Shown: positions 7,651-16,971 of the stretch, in pieces
How the letters are laid out: each line of letters starts with the position of its first letter
How positions within the stretch are numbered: the stretch's first letter is position 1
DNA from: Acidobacteriota bacterium
Lineage (GTDB): Bacteria > Acidobacteriota > Terriglobia > Bryobacterales > Bryobacteraceae
Assembly: GCA_016185425.1 (NCBI GenBank)
Contig: JACPNQ010000001.1
Coordinates: forward strand, 90,870 to 154,869
Length of the DNA: 64,000 nt
Direction of reading: 5' to 3'
The notes under the pieces: model-generated
Databases searched by the model: none
What the model saw: the letters and a program-made list of their open reading frames with translations, nothing else
Told to the model about the DNA's origin: nothing
Made by a program: the position numbers and the translations under genes

Positions 7651-10338
7651 ATGAGGGCCACTCTTGCCTTATGTCTTCGGGCCGCGATTGGCTCTCTGCT
7701 GGTGATCTACGCCGCGGACTACCGTCCGCCCGCGGGGACGAAGCCCGCCGCCAGGCGCCCCGGCGGCGAATCCGTTATCCCCGGCGGCCGTTCCGTCGCG
7801 CCTCTGGGCCGCCAGTATCAGACCGGTCCAGGTCCCTGGGGACTCGCGATCGCGCCTAACGGCAAGCGCGTTGTTTCGGCCGACGGCGGCCCGCGCGGAT
7901 TCTCATTGACGCTGCTCGACCGCCGTTCCGACGGCTGGCGCATTGAGCGGCGGGAAGCGTCGAAAAAGAAAGACGAGGAGCCCGAAGACGAGGACGAGTT
8001 CCGCTCCATCTTCATGGGCCTCGCGTTTGAAGGCAACGACGACATCTACGCCAGCGAAGGCAACTCGGGGCGCGTCCGCCTGCTCGATATTGCCAGCGGC
8101 AAGCGCAAGCAGCTCTACAATCTCAACACCGATAGCTTCTCCGACTCTTATACCGGCGACATCGCCTACGACGCCAGGCGCCACATCCTCTACGTCGTGG
8201 ACCAAGCCAACTTCCGTGTCGCCGTCATCGACACGCGCAAGCAACGTATTGTCGCCAACGTGCGCACCGGCCGCCTGCCGTTTGCGATCACTCTCTCACC
8301 CGACGGCAAGCGCGCCTACGTCACCAACATCGGCATGTTTGAATACAGCCCGATTCCCGGCGCGGCGAAGGCCGATGCGCGCAATACCGGCCTGCCGTTT
8401 CCACCCTTCGGCTTTCCATCGAAGGATGCCGAGCAGGGCGCCGAGCGGATGAATGCCGCGGGGCAATCTGTCCAGATTCCCGGACTAGGCAACCCGAACG
8501 TCAAGGAATCCAACTCGCTCATCGTCATCGACGTGGAGAACCCCGCCGCGCCGAAGATCGTCAAGTTCATTCCCACTGGTCTGCCCTTCGGCCAGGGCAC
8601 TCACGGCGGCTCCAGCCCCAGCGCCGTCGCCGCGCATGACACTCACATCTACGTCGCCAACGGCCACAACGATTCCATCACCGTCATCAACGCCAAGTCG
8701 CTCGAAGTCGAGGACCAGATCCTCTTACGAATTCCCGGTCTCGAAAATCTGCGCGGCATCCTGCCTACCGGTCTTGCCATCGATGGCCATACTCTCTACG
8801 TCGCGGAAGCCGGTATCAACGCGATTGGCGTAATCGATCTAAGGAACAAGAAGGTTGCCGGCCACCTTCCCGCGGGCTGGTTCCCGACACGCATCGCCAT
8901 CCACGACGGCACCATGTACGTCACGAACGCCAAGGGCAACGGCACGGGACCGAACGCGTCGATGACAAAGGCCTACGAGTCCAGCTTTATCGCCGATCAG
9001 CGCCGCGGCACCATCTCCATCTACCCCACCCCCGACTCCGCCGACTACGCCAAGCTCACCGCGCGCGTTTTCCAGTTGAACGGATTTGACAAGGCGGCCG
9101 ACGCCCCCAAATTGCCCGAGGCGATTCAATATGTCGTCGTGATCGTCAAGGAAAACCGCACCTTTGACGAAGTGTTCGGCGATGTTGTCTCGGCCTCTAA
9201 CGCACCGGTCAACGGCGCCTGGGATCTCGCCCGTTACGGGCAGTACGCCGTCATTACGCCAGAACGCGGCGGGCTACAACAGCGCTTCAACCTCCGCAAC
9301 GTCGCCGTTACTCCGAATCACCACGCGCTCGCCGAACAGTTCTCCTTTTCCGATAACTTCTACGCCGATTCGGAAGTCTCGGTCGACGGTCATCATTGGC
9401 TTGTGGGCAGCTATCCCAACGCGTGGACGGAATCGACGCTCATGGCCGCGCATGGCGGCAAGAAGGACTTCCGTTTTCCAACGTCCGCGCCCGGCCGGTT
9501 GCTCTTCGCGGAAAGCGCGTCGTCCGTCCATCCGGAAGAGCAGTTGGAGGCTGGCGCGCTTTGGCATCACCTGGAGCGCCACAATATCCCGTTCCGTAAC
9601 TTCGGCGAAGGCTTTGAGCTGGCCGGAATTGACGAAGGCGGCGGACTGAAGCCTTCGGGCGGGCGCTTCCTGACGAACGCGCCAGTGCCGGACCCGCTCT
9701 TCCGCAACACCTCGCGCGAGTATCCCGGCTACAACACCAACATTCCGGACCAATTCCGTGCCAACGCCTTCATCGGCGAAATCGAGAAGCGCTACATTCT
9801 CGGCAACGAGCCGATGCCGCGGTTCCTCTTCATTCACCTGCCCAACGACCACACGGCAAAAGTGCGCCCCGAGGACGGCTATCCTTTCACCGCGTCCTAC
9901 GTCGCCGACAACGACTACGCGCTCGGACGCATTATGGAGTTCCTCAGCAAAAGCCCCTGGTGGAAGCAGATGGCGGTGTTCATCACGGAGGATGACGCGC
10001 AGGGCGGCGTCGACCATGTCGATTCGCATCGCACCGTGCTGATGGTCGCGAGCCCGTATGCGCGCAGGAATTACGTGTCGAAGGTCAATGCAAGCTTTCC
10101 GGGGCTGCTGAAGACCGTTTTTCGCCTGCTGAACATTCCGCCGCTGAATCTCTTCGACGCCACCGCGTCCGATCTCTCCGACGTGTTCACTAATACGCCC
10201 GACTTCACTCCCTACGCGTTGAAGCCGATACGCCCGGAACTCTTCGACCCCGCAAAGGCCCGCGACCCTCTCGACCCGAAGCCCGGTCCGCGCATGGATG
10301 ATCCGAAGACTTTGCGCGAGCAGCACCAGCAGCCGTAA
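7651..10338 (+). CDS. YVTN-type beta-propeller protein fused to a phosphoesterase domain
   Basis: An 895-aa secreted protein. I chose ATG 7651 because it directly precedes a signal peptide (MRATLALCLRAAIGSLLVI); the upstream start at 7588 would overlap the divergent NIPSNAP gene. Residues about 55-480 form a beta-propeller with blade signatures such as LSPDGKRAYVTNIG, DDIYASEGN and THIYVANGHNDSITVIN. From about residue 490 a phosphoesterase domain (phospholipase C / acid phosphatase type, alkaline-phosphatase superfamily) begins with VVVIVKENRTFDEVFG and continues with SDNFYADSEVSVDGHHWL and FITEDDAQGGVDHVDSHRT. It probably hydrolyses a phosphoester in the periplasm; the substrate is unknown. 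Confidence 0.88.
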   Translation: MRATLALCLRAAIGSLLVIYAADYRPPAGTKPAARRPGGESVIPGGRSVAPLGRQYQTGPGPWGLAIAPNGKRVVSADGGPRGFSLTLLDRRSDGWRIERREASKKKDEEPEDEDEFRSIFMGLAFEGNDDIYASEGNSGRVRLLDIASGKRKQLYNLNTDSFSDSYTGDIAYDARRHILYVVDQANFRVAVIDTRKQRIVANVRTGRLPFAITLSPDGKRAYVTNIGMFEYSPIPGAAKADARNTGLPFPPFGFPSKDAEQGAERMNAAGQSVQIPGLGNPNVKESNSLIVIDVENPAAPKIVKFIPTGLPFGQGTHGGSSPSAVAAHDTHIYVANGHNDSITVINAKSLEVEDQILLRIPGLENLRGILPTGLAIDGHTLYVAEAGINAIGVIDLRNKKVAGHLPAGWFPTRIAIHDGTMYVTNAKGNGTGPNASMTKAYESSFIADQRRGTISIYPTPDSADYAKLTARVFQLNGFDKAADAPKLPEAIQYVVVIVKENRTFDEVFGDVVSASNAPVNGAWDLARYGQYAVITPERGGLQQRFNLRNVAVTPNHHALAEQFSFSDNFYADSEVSVDGHHWLVGSYPNAWTESTLMAAHGGKKDFRFPTSAPGRLLFAESASSVHPEEQLEAGALWHHLERHNIPFRNFGEGFELAGIDEGGGLKPSGGRFLTNAPVPDPLFRNTSREYPGYNTNIPDQFRANAFIGEIEKRYILGNEPMPRFLFIHLPNDHTAKVRPEDGYPFTASYVADNDYALGRIMEFLSKSPWWKQMAVFITEDDAQGGVDHVDSHRTVLMVASPYARRNYVSKVNASFPGLLKTVFRLLNIPPLNLFDATASDLSDVFTNTPDFTPYALKPIRPELFDPAKARDPLDPKPGPRMDDPKTLREQHQQP

Positions 10339-10384
10339 GAATCCGCGCCTGGCACCGGTTTGATCAAGACCGTAAGATAACGTC

Positions 10385-10603
10385 ACGCGCAACGAATTCA
10401 CAGCGATCGTCGAGCAGGATGGGCCTTGGTACATCGCGTATTGCGCGGCGGTCTCTGGAGATAACGGTCAGGGCGCAACGCGCGAAGCGTGCCTCGACAA
10501 CCTCAAGGAAGCGATCACCCTTGTTTTGGAGCATCGCCGCGAGGAGTCGATGCGCGAACCCGCCGGGATAACCCCTACTTCCCCCTCAACTCGCCCAAAA
10601 TAA
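10385..10603 (+). pseudogene. HicB-like antitoxin remnant without a start codon
   Basis: The frame reads RNEFTAIVEQDGPWYIAYCA and then GATREACLDNLKEAITLVLE, the HicB fold pattern in which an RNase-H-like antitoxin neutralises HicA. There is no ATG, GTG or TTG: an in-frame TAA (10373-10375) lies just upstream and the position where Met is expected reads ACG (10385). The tail (PAGITPTSPSTRPK) does not look like a HicB C-terminus and overlaps the convergent gene ending at 10575. No HicA toxin is adjacent. I read this as a dead antitoxin, although ACG initiation is formally possible. Confidence 0.6.
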
Positions 10604-11222
10604 ACTCCCGCGTCCCCACATAAAAATCGGCACTCCGAATCCTGTTCCCCTCCCAACTCTCCCCCATCCCAAAGATCACGATCTGCCCCGGCGCCAACGC
10701 CGCCCCCTCCAACGGATTCGGCTCTTCCAATCGCACTCTCTTCCCATCCGGGGTCACCGAGTAATACTCGCGCCCACGCCACCGTGCCTCATTCAGAGAG
10801 TCGCTGGCAAACTTCCGCTGCGACGCTCTCGTATGCAACTCCCCATTCTTCCCCAACCGCAGCAGTAACTTCCCTCCTTCCAATTCCTCCGCGGCCCCGC
10901 CCGTCTCGCCGAAGTGCACCTTCGCCTTCCCCTGAAACTCCACCGGTATCAGCACGATCTCGGTCCGAAGCTGCCAGTTCTCCCAGACATACAAGCCCAG
11001 ATAGTAAGCCGGAAACAACAAGATCCAAAAACTCAGCAGCAGCCGCACCCAGAGTGGCGCCGGCGCGCGCATCAGATAGAAAGGGCTCGCGACAAACAAC
11101 GGCACCGAAATCAGCAGTCCCGCCAACCAGCCAATCGCATACAAATATCGCGAAAACAGCCACGCGCTCCCCCACGAAGCCAACTGCAACGCGATCCCGA
11201 TTACTATCCCGCGCGGCAACAC
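10575..11222 (-). CDS. Membrane protein with DUF6843-like exported domain
   Basis: A 215-aa protein with about three transmembrane helices (residues about 8-25, 28-48, 60-80) and a soluble C-terminal half starting RTEIVLIPVEFQGKAKVHFG. That stretch, followed by GGKLLLRLGKNGELHTRAS and REYYSVTPDGKRVRLEE, resembles the DUF6843 pattern of an exported beta-sandwich of unknown role. The gene is divergent from the PSD1 gene (46 bp between starts) and converges on the HicB remnant. Confidence 0.65.
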   Translation of the reverse strand: MLPRGIVIGIALQLASWGSAWLFSRYLYAIGWLAGLLISVPLFVASPFYLMRAPAPLWVRLLLSFWILLFPAYYLGLYVWENWQLRTEIVLIPVEFQGKAKVHFGETGGAAEELEGGKLLLRLGKNGELHTRASQRKFASDSLNEARWRGREYYSVTPDGKRVRLEEPNPLEGAALAPGQIVIFGMGESWEGNRIRSADFYVGTREFILGELRGK

Positions 11223-11267
11223 CGCACTTATTCCACCATATTGGCGGGACTTCGATACAATGCCGTC

Positions 11268-13778
11268 ATGAAATGGCTACTCGCCGTAGCAGCGGGCGTG
11301 TGTCTGTCCGCCGCCGAAACTCCGGCCGAGTTCTTTGAGACCAAGGTCCGTCCCGTACTGGCTAAGAACTGCTTCTCGTGCCACACCCAAAGCAAACTGG
11401 GCGGCCTGGCAATGACTTCCCGTGAGGACCTGCTCAAAGGCGGCAAATCCGGCCCTTCCATCCTCTCCGGCGACCCCGGACACAGCCTTCTGATCCAAGC
11501 CATCACGCACCAGCATGAGCGGCTCAAGATGCCCCCAAGCGGCAAGCTCGATGATGCTTCCATCGCCGACATCAAGACCTGGATCCGCGACGGCGCCATC
11601 TGGCCGGAAGGACCCAAAGCCAAGCAGTACACGGTCTCCGCGGAGCAGCGTCAATGGTGGGCATTCCAACCTGTAAAGAATCCGGCCCCGCCCGCTGTCA
11701 GGAACAAAGCCTGGGTCAAGAGCCCCATCGACGCATTCATCCTCAACTCGCTCGAAGCCAAGAATCGCAAGCCCACCGCGCAAGCCTCCCGCCGCACGCT
11801 CATCCGCCGCGCCACGCTCGGCCTTACCGGTCTCCCGCCCACAGCCTCCGAAATCGACGCTTTTGAAGCGGACAAATCTCCCCATGCCTTCGCCAAGGTT
11901 GTCGACCGTCTGCTTAGCTCCCCGCATTACGGCGAACGCTGGGGCCGCATCTGGCTAGACGTCGCCCGCTATTCCGACGACAAGCTGAACTCCACCATGG
12001 ATGAGCCTCGCCCCAATGCCTTCCGCTTCCGCGACTGGGTGGTGCAGGCCTTCAACAAGGACATGCCCTACGACACCTTCGTCAAAGCGCAAGTCGCCGG
12101 CGACCTCATGGACAACCCCGAGCTCATTGCCGGCACCGGTCTCTATGGCCTCAGCCCCGAATTTCAAGACGATCGCGTCGACGTGACGACGCGCGGCTTC
12201 CTCGCCCTCACAGTCGCCTGCGCGCAATGCCACGATCACAAGTTCGATCCCATCCCCACGAAGGATTACTACTCGCTCCTCGGCGTGTTCAACAGCTCCA
12301 AGCAAAACGAATACCCGCTCGCCGATAAGGAGGCCGTCAAAGCCTGGAACGAGAAGAAGAAGGCGCTCGACAAGGCCAAGGAAACTCTCAACAACTTCTA
12401 CGCCAAACAAGCCGAACAACTCTCCGAGATCCTCGCCGCCAAGGCCGACAAATACCTCCTCGCCGCGCAGGACAAAGGCCCCTACGACGGCCTCGACGCC
12501 GAGACCATCCAACGCTTTCGCAATTACCTCAAGAAGAAAGATCGTTTCGCCAAAATCGCCGACAGCCCGGCCGTATTCCGCAACGAACTGATCGCCGTCC
12601 AGGAAGAGAAGAAGCAGATCGACGAGACCAACAATATCCGCCTGGGGGGTTCCAAAGAACGCCGCGATCTCTCCCAAGCCGACCTTGTCTCTCTTGCGCC
12701 GGACAAGTTCTATCTCTGGCGAGACTTCTACCGCGCCGGCGGCGTCTTCCACTACGCTCCCGGCAAAATCGAGCGCTTCCTGGAAGGCCAATGGCGCGAG
12801 CACTTGAACCTCTTGAGGCAGATTGTGGAAGCCGCCGAAAAGGCGCTCCCCGAGCAGTATCCGTTCCTACACTCGCTGACGGAAGCGGCGAAACCGAAGA
12901 ACGAGCGCGTCTATATCCGCGGCAACCGCGCCAACCTCGGCGAAGAAGCCCCGCGCGGCTGGCTGACAATTCTCTCCGGGAAGGCCGAGCCACCAAAGTT
13001 CGAAAAGGGAAGCGGCCGGCTCGAACTCGCTGAGCGCATCGCCAGCAAGGACAACCCGCTCACTCCTCGCGTGATGGTGAACCGCATCTGGCAGGGCCAT
13101 TTCGGCGAGGGCATCGTTCGTTCGACATCGAACTTCGGCCGCCTCGGCGAGCAGCCGTCGCACCCTGAACTCCTCGATTGGCTCGCCGCGAAATTCATGG
13201 AGCACAACTGGTCCGTGAAAGCGATGCATCGCGAGATCATGCTGTCGTCCTCCTATCAGATGGCGGGCGGCGGCGCGGAAGGCGAAAACCGTCTGCTCGA
13301 ACAGTTCCCCGTGCGCCGCCTGGACGCCGAGTCTCTCCGCGATTCCATCCTTGCCGTCTCCGGCCGTCTCGACGCGACCATCGGCGGCAAACCGTTCCCG
13401 CTGGAAGATACCAAGCAAACGCGCCGCACCCTCTACGGCTTCGTCAGCCGCCGCCGCACGGACACGATGCTCAACCTCTTCGACTTTCCCAATCCCAACG
13501 CCACCAGTGAAAAGCGCGTCTCCACCGACGTGCCGCTGCAACGTCTCTTCCTGCTCAACAGTGCGCTCATGGCTGACTCCGCCGAAGCGCTCGACAAGAA
13601 GATTGACGGCGCCACGCCCGAAGAACGTATCCGCAATGGCTACCGCGCCATTCTCGGCAGAGGGCCCACAAAGGCCGAGCTCGACCTCGGCGCACAGTAT
13701 GTGAAGAACGGCGCCGATGCCTGGCCGCAATACTGGCAGGTGCTGCTCGCGACCGACGAATTCCTGATGGTGAGGTAA
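11268..13778 (+). CDS. PSD1 and planctomycete-type cytochrome c domain protein (DUF1549/DUF1553)
   Basis: An 836-aa secreted protein. The start at 11268 (MKWLLAVAAGVCLSAAETPAEF) gives a clean signal peptide; an in-frame upstream extension is open but lacks family character. Residues about 20-125 form a planctomycete-type cytochrome c domain with haem motif CFSCH (35-39). DUF1549 follows (SPIDAFILNSLEAKN to CAQCHDHKFDPIPTKDYYSLLG), and DUF1553 (PLTPRVMVNRIWQGHFGEGI to the C-terminus). Such proteins are always paired with a DUF1501 protein, as here with a 6-bp gap. They are linked to polysaccharide or sulfatase systems, but the reaction is not established. Confidence 0.92.
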   Translation: MKWLLAVAAGVCLSAAETPAEFFETKVRPVLAKNCFSCHTQSKLGGLAMTSREDLLKGGKSGPSILSGDPGHSLLIQAITHQHERLKMPPSGKLDDASIADIKTWIRDGAIWPEGPKAKQYTVSAEQRQWWAFQPVKNPAPPAVRNKAWVKSPIDAFILNSLEAKNRKPTAQASRRTLIRRATLGLTGLPPTASEIDAFEADKSPHAFAKVVDRLLSSPHYGERWGRIWLDVARYSDDKLNSTMDEPRPNAFRFRDWVVQAFNKDMPYDTFVKAQVAGDLMDNPELIAGTGLYGLSPEFQDDRVDVTTRGFLALTVACAQCHDHKFDPIPTKDYYSLLGVFNSSKQNEYPLADKEAVKAWNEKKKALDKAKETLNNFYAKQAEQLSEILAAKADKYLLAAQDKGPYDGLDAETIQRFRNYLKKKDRFAKIADSPAVFRNELIAVQEEKKQIDETNNIRLGGSKERRDLSQADLVSLAPDKFYLWRDFYRAGGVFHYAPGKIERFLEGQWREHLNLLRQIVEAAEKALPEQYPFLHSLTEAAKPKNERVYIRGNRANLGEEAPRGWLTILSGKAEPPKFEKGSGRLELAERIASKDNPLTPRVMVNRIWQGHFGEGIVRSTSNFGRLGEQPSHPELLDWLAAKFMEHNWSVKAMHREIMLSSSYQMAGGGAEGENRLLEQFPVRRLDAESLRDSILAVSGRLDATIGGKPFPLEDTKQTRRTLYGFVSRRRTDTMLNLFDFPNPNATSEKRVSTDVPLQRLFLLNSALMADSAEALDKKIDGATPEERIRNGYRAILGRGPTKAELDLGAQYVKNGADAWPQYWQVLLATDEFLMVR

Positions 13779-13784
13779 CTGAAT

Positions 13785-15113
13785 ATGATGACCCGGCGCG
13801 ATCTTCTGAAAACGGTGGGAATGGGCTTCGGCGGCTGCGGCCTCGCCAGCGCCGCCGCGGCAACGCACTTTCCCGTCAAAGCCAAACAGATCATCTTCGT
13901 CTTCTTGAACGGCGGCCCCTCGCAGGTCGACACCTTTGACCCCAAGCCGATGCTGCAGAAGTATCACGGCAAACCGATGCCCGCCGGACCGAACCTGAAG
14001 ACGGAGCGCAAAACCGGCAACCTGCTCGGCTCTCCGTTCCAGTTCAACCGGTGTGGGAAGAGCGGCATTGAAGTCAGCGAAATCTTCCCGCGCATCGGGC
14101 AGAACATCGACGAGTTCGCCGTCATCCGCTCCATGTACACGGATCGGCCCAATCACGAGCCATCGCTTCTGATCATGAACTGCGGTGTACCGCTCCCCGG
14201 TAAACCGTCGATGGGAAGCTGGCTCAGCTACGGCCTCGGGTCGATGAACAAGAACCTTCCCAGCTTCGTCGTCCTTTGCCCGGGTGTCCCCGTCATCGGC
14301 AGCCAGTTGTGGACCTCCGCGTTTCTCCCCGCCGTTCATCAGGGAGTGCATCTCGAAACCAAGGAGAAGGATGTTCGCAAGCTTGTCCCCTACATCACTC
14401 CGCGCCGCGCCCCCGAAGAGCAGCGCCGCCAGATGGACCTCCTCGCGTCACTGAACAAGCTGCAGGCCGAAAGCAAGTTCGAAAGCGGTGTTGAGTCGAT
14501 GGAGGTCGCATTCCGAATGCAGAAGGAAGCGCCCGAAGTCTTCGACATCACGCGTGAGACCGAGAAGGTGCGCGAGCGCTACGGCGACACGCCCGTCGGC
14601 CGCGGTTGTCTGATGGCGCGCCGCATGGTGGAGAAGGGCGTGCGCATGGTGCAGATCTACCACGGCAACGGCCAGCCGTGGGATAACCACGATGACATCC
14701 AGATCCACCGCACCCTGGCCCGCGAGGCCGATCCCGCCATCGCCTCGCTGATCGAAGATCTCCGCGAACGCGACATGCTGAAGGAGACTATCGTCCTTGT
14801 CGGCGGCGAATTCGGCCGCACGCCCAGTGTCGAAGTCAGCGGATTGGTCAGCCATCAAAACGGCCGCGACCATAACAACCATGGCTACTCCATGCTCGTT
14901 GCCGGCGGTGGGTTCAAGGGCGGCATTACCTACGGCGCCACCGACGACTTCGGGTTCAAGGCGGTCGAAAATCGTGTCTACGCACACGACCTGCAAGCCA
15001 CCATGCTCCAGCAGATGGGCATCGACCACACACGGCTCACCTACCGTTACGGTGGCCGCGACTTCCGATTGACCGACGTAGGCGGATCTGTCATTCAAGA
15101 CCTGCTTGCATGA
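13785..15113 (+). CDS. DUF1501 domain protein, Tat-exported
   Basis: A 442-aa protein starting MMTRRDLLKTVGMGFGGCG, a twin-arginine signal. The body matches DUF1501 (sulfatase-like alkaline-phosphatase fold): IIFVFLNGGPSQVDTFDPKP, PNHEPSLLIMNCG, QPWDNHDDIQIH, TIVLVGGEFGRTPSVE, GRDHNNHGYSMLVAGGGFKGG. These Asp/His segments would form the metal site. It immediately follows the PSD1 gene and forms the usual PSD1-DUF1501 operon. The next two small genes overlap by ATGA, so all four are probably co-transcribed. Confidence 0.93.
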   Translation: MMTRRDLLKTVGMGFGGCGLASAAAATHFPVKAKQIIFVFLNGGPSQVDTFDPKPMLQKYHGKPMPAGPNLKTERKTGNLLGSPFQFNRCGKSGIEVSEIFPRIGQNIDEFAVIRSMYTDRPNHEPSLLIMNCGVPLPGKPSMGSWLSYGLGSMNKNLPSFVVLCPGVPVIGSQLWTSAFLPAVHQGVHLETKEKDVRKLVPYITPRRAPEEQRRQMDLLASLNKLQAESKFESGVESMEVAFRMQKEAPEVFDITRETEKVRERYGDTPVGRGCLMARRMVEKGVRMVQIYHGNGQPWDNHDDIQIHRTLAREADPAIASLIEDLRERDMLKETIVLVGGEFGRTPSVEVSGLVSHQNGRDHNNHGYSMLVAGGGFKGGITYGATDDFGFKAVENRVYAHDLQATMLQQMGIDHTRLTYRYGGRDFRLTDVGGSVIQDLLA

Positions 15114-15514
15114 AGAATCCGCTGTACATCAGCGTTGGGTTGTTCCTGGCGGCGTGTTGTCTGCCCGCGCTTGAGTGGAAACAGAAGGACGGCATGGATG
15201 TCATGCTCGGCCTCCGTGCGCTCGCCGTCGGCTGGTCTGGCATCTTCGCGGGAGTGCTGGCCTGGTATGCGAATCCCATCTGGGGCATCGGTCTCTTCTT
15301 CGGCGCGCTACGCAAGCGTGCGCCGGCGATCGTCATCGGCTTTCTCGCCATCCTCATCGCCCTGACACTCTTCAATGACCTCGACCGCGAACTCCCCGCC
15401 GACGAGGGCAATGTGAACAAGACGTCGATCCAACGCCTTCTTCCTGGCGCCTACGTCTGGCTGCTGAGTCTGGCCGCTGCCCCAATCGGCGCGGCCTTTC
15501 GGAAACCGGGATGA
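15110..15514 (+). CDS. Small integral membrane protein
   Basis: A 134-aa protein with about four hydrophobic helices (residues about 5-20, 35-55, 60-85, 115-130) separated by short charged loops (RKRAP, DLDRELPADEGN). It overlaps the DUF1501 gene by 4 bp and the next gene by 4 bp (ATGA), indicating translational coupling. No family is recognised. Confidence 0.7.
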   Translation: MKNPLYISVGLFLAACCLPALEWKQKDGMDVMLGLRALAVGWSGIFAGVLAWYANPIWGIGLFFGALRKRAPAIVIGFLAILIALTLFNDLDRELPADEGNVNKTSIQRLLPGAYVWLLSLAAAPIGAAFRKPG

Positions 15515-16011
15515 CAGCAAGTATCCGCGTTGACCGCTACAAGCTCTATTACGAGAATGGCCCGGTCAAGTTCACTCTGCCGGTCGAATGGTCCGCTCTT
15601 GCCAAGACAGCCGGCCACCCTAACGATTTCGAAGTCGATGCCAGCGAACTCGAAGGGCTGCCAGCCCGCGAAGCCATTCTCGATGAGATCGCCGCCTACT
15701 ATTCCCGAGGTCCGATTGCCGACATCATCGGCAAAGACGGCGCGCTCCTCCGCGGCCAATCCAAGTTCCGCTTCTATCTGCAAATCCCGCCCGCGCCGTC
15801 GCGCTACTACGAAGCCGGCAAGTTCCTCAGTATCCCCATGGCGCCGCCGGTGAAAGACGGCAAGCTTTGGCAGGAGCGCTACATCCTGGATTTCAGCGGG
15901 GTCACCCATTGGACGGAGCCGCGGCATCCTCTCGACGCCGCGGAGATCCGCGCCATTGCGGATCGTATCGTCAAGAGGGAGAAGATCGGCGTGACGGGTC
16001 TCCGCCGTTGA
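15511..16011 (+). CDS. Hypothetical cytosolic protein
   Basis: A 166-aa protein without signal peptide or membrane segment. Segments include YKLYYENGPVKFTLPVEW, EGLPAREAILDEIAAYYSRG and FYLQIPPAPSRYYEAGKFLS. It is the last gene of the PSD1-DUF1501 operon and overlaps the preceding membrane-protein gene by ATGA. I do not recognise the family. Coupling to the membrane protein suggests they act together. Confidence 0.65.
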   Translation: MTASIRVDRYKLYYENGPVKFTLPVEWSALAKTAGHPNDFEVDASELEGLPAREAILDEIAAYYSRGPIADIIGKDGALLRGQSKFRFYLQIPPAPSRYYEAGKFLSIPMAPPVKDGKLWQERYILDFSGVTHWTEPRHPLDAAEIRAIADRIVKREKIGVTGLRR

Positions 16012-16016
16012 GCCGG

Positions 16017-16121
16017 CTATCGTTGCCGGGCGCGCATCGCCAGGTAGCGTTGATCGAGAGCGGCCTGGTCCAGTTCGGTCAGCATTGCTGCGGTGATGTC
16101 TGCATGGTAGTTACACCGCAT
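16017..16121 (-). CDS. Possible 34-aa small protein
   Basis: The frame encodes MRCNYHADITAAMLTELDQA then ALDQRYLAMRARQR. It lies 26 bp downstream of dinB on the same strand. The sequence looks helical and non-random but is too short to judge; it could be a small protein or a leftover of a longer gene. Confidence 0.25.
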   Translation of the reverse strand: MRCNYHADITAAMLTELDQAALDQRYLAMRARQR

Positions 16122-16147
16122 CGTCTGATCTCGGTCCTCCCCACGCG

Positions 16148-16672
16148 CTATCCCATTACCGACAAATATTCCGCCCAAGGCCCCACTTCCTGCTTATAAC
16201 GTTTCGCCATCACGCGGCTCACCTGCAGAATGTGCGCCAGATCGTGCGCTGTCCAAGTAGCCAGCAGTTGCCGCGCCGTAACGTGCCCCAACGCCGGATG
16301 CGTGCCTTGTAATGCAAGCTGTGCCGGCTGCAAGTCCAGCGCACGCAGCCGCGTCAGGTTGTCGTGGCGCAGCGTGCTGAACTCATCCAGCAAAATCGGC
16401 AGCGGCTTCCCTTCACTCTCCCGGAACTGTGCTTCCCGGTCGAAAGGGTCAAAAGGCCGGCTGGTGCCGTGTTCCAGGATTATCTCCAGGCGCGGCATCC
16501 AGTCGGCTCGCTCGCAATGAATCAGATGGCCAATGACGACGCAAGGACTCCATGTACCGGGGCCTTCATCGGCCCTCGTCCACTCGTCCGGCAATCCGCG
16601 CAGCAGCGTGTCGAGCACGGCGGGAGTCCGCGTCAGCACGCACAGGCAATCCTCCGCAAAAGATGTTCCCAT
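16148..16672 (-). CDS. DinB family protein
   Basis: A 174-aa four-helix-bundle protein of the DinB/YfiT superfamily. Candidate metal-binding histidines are in the usual places: H49 in VVIGHLIHCERADW and H143/H147 in TAHDLAHILQ. Members act as metal-dependent thiol transferases or have unknown roles. Length is typical. It reads away from the vapB gene, with 26 bp between starts. Confidence 0.8.
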   Translation of the reverse strand: MGTSFAEDCLCVLTRTPAVLDTLLRGLPDEWTRADEGPGTWSPCVVIGHLIHCERADWMPRLEIILEHGTSRPFDPFDREAQFRESEGKPLPILLDEFSTLRHDNLTRLRALDLQPAQLALQGTHPALGHVTARQLLATWTAHDLAHILQVSRVMAKRYKQEVGPWAEYLSVMG

Positions 16673-16698
16673 AGGTGTAATGGTAGGAGAATTACACC

Positions 16699-16971
16699 AT
16701 GGCGTTAAACCTCAAGAGCCACGAAGTGGAGCAGTTGGCAACGGACATGGCCAGACTCGCGGGCACGTCTAAGACGGAAGCGGTAAGGCTTGCGCTGTTG
16801 CAAATGAAGGATCGTCTCCAGTTTGGCTCCCGCGAAGGGAGGAATTCGCGGGCCATGCGGTTTCTCGAGGATCGTGTCTGGCTGTCCCTGCCAGCCGGAG
16901 CCAGCCGCACGCTTACGCGCGAGGAAGAAGACGAGATTCTCGACTATGGGCCCGATGGAGCCCCGGTTTAG
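16699..16971 (+). CDS. VapB-like antitoxin (Rv0623/PSK type)
   Basis: A 90-aa protein whose N-terminus MALNLKSHEVEQLATDMARL and TSKTEAVRLALL match the ribbon-helix-helix DNA-binding part of Rv0623-type VapB antitoxins. The C-terminal half (LTREEEDEILDYGPDGAPV) is the acidic toxin-binding tail. It would bind VapC and repress the operon. The vapC frame starts at the GTG overlapping its stop codon, but that toxin gene is broken, leaving an orphan antitoxin. Confidence 0.82.
   Translation: MALNLKSHEVEQLATDMARLAGTSKTEAVRLALLQMKDRLQFGSREGRNSRAMRFLEDRVWLSLPAGASRTLTREEEDEILDYGPDGAPV

Noticed and set aside
9274..10434. 386-codon minus-strand frame opposite the phosphoesterase domain
   Set aside because: Antisense shadow; the plus strand carries recognisable phosphoesterase motifs throughout.
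12867..14351. Long minus-strand open frame (494 codons) opposite the PSD1 and DUF1501 genes
   Set aside because: It is antisense to two well-supported genes, has no domain character, and long antisense frames are expected in GC-rich DNA.
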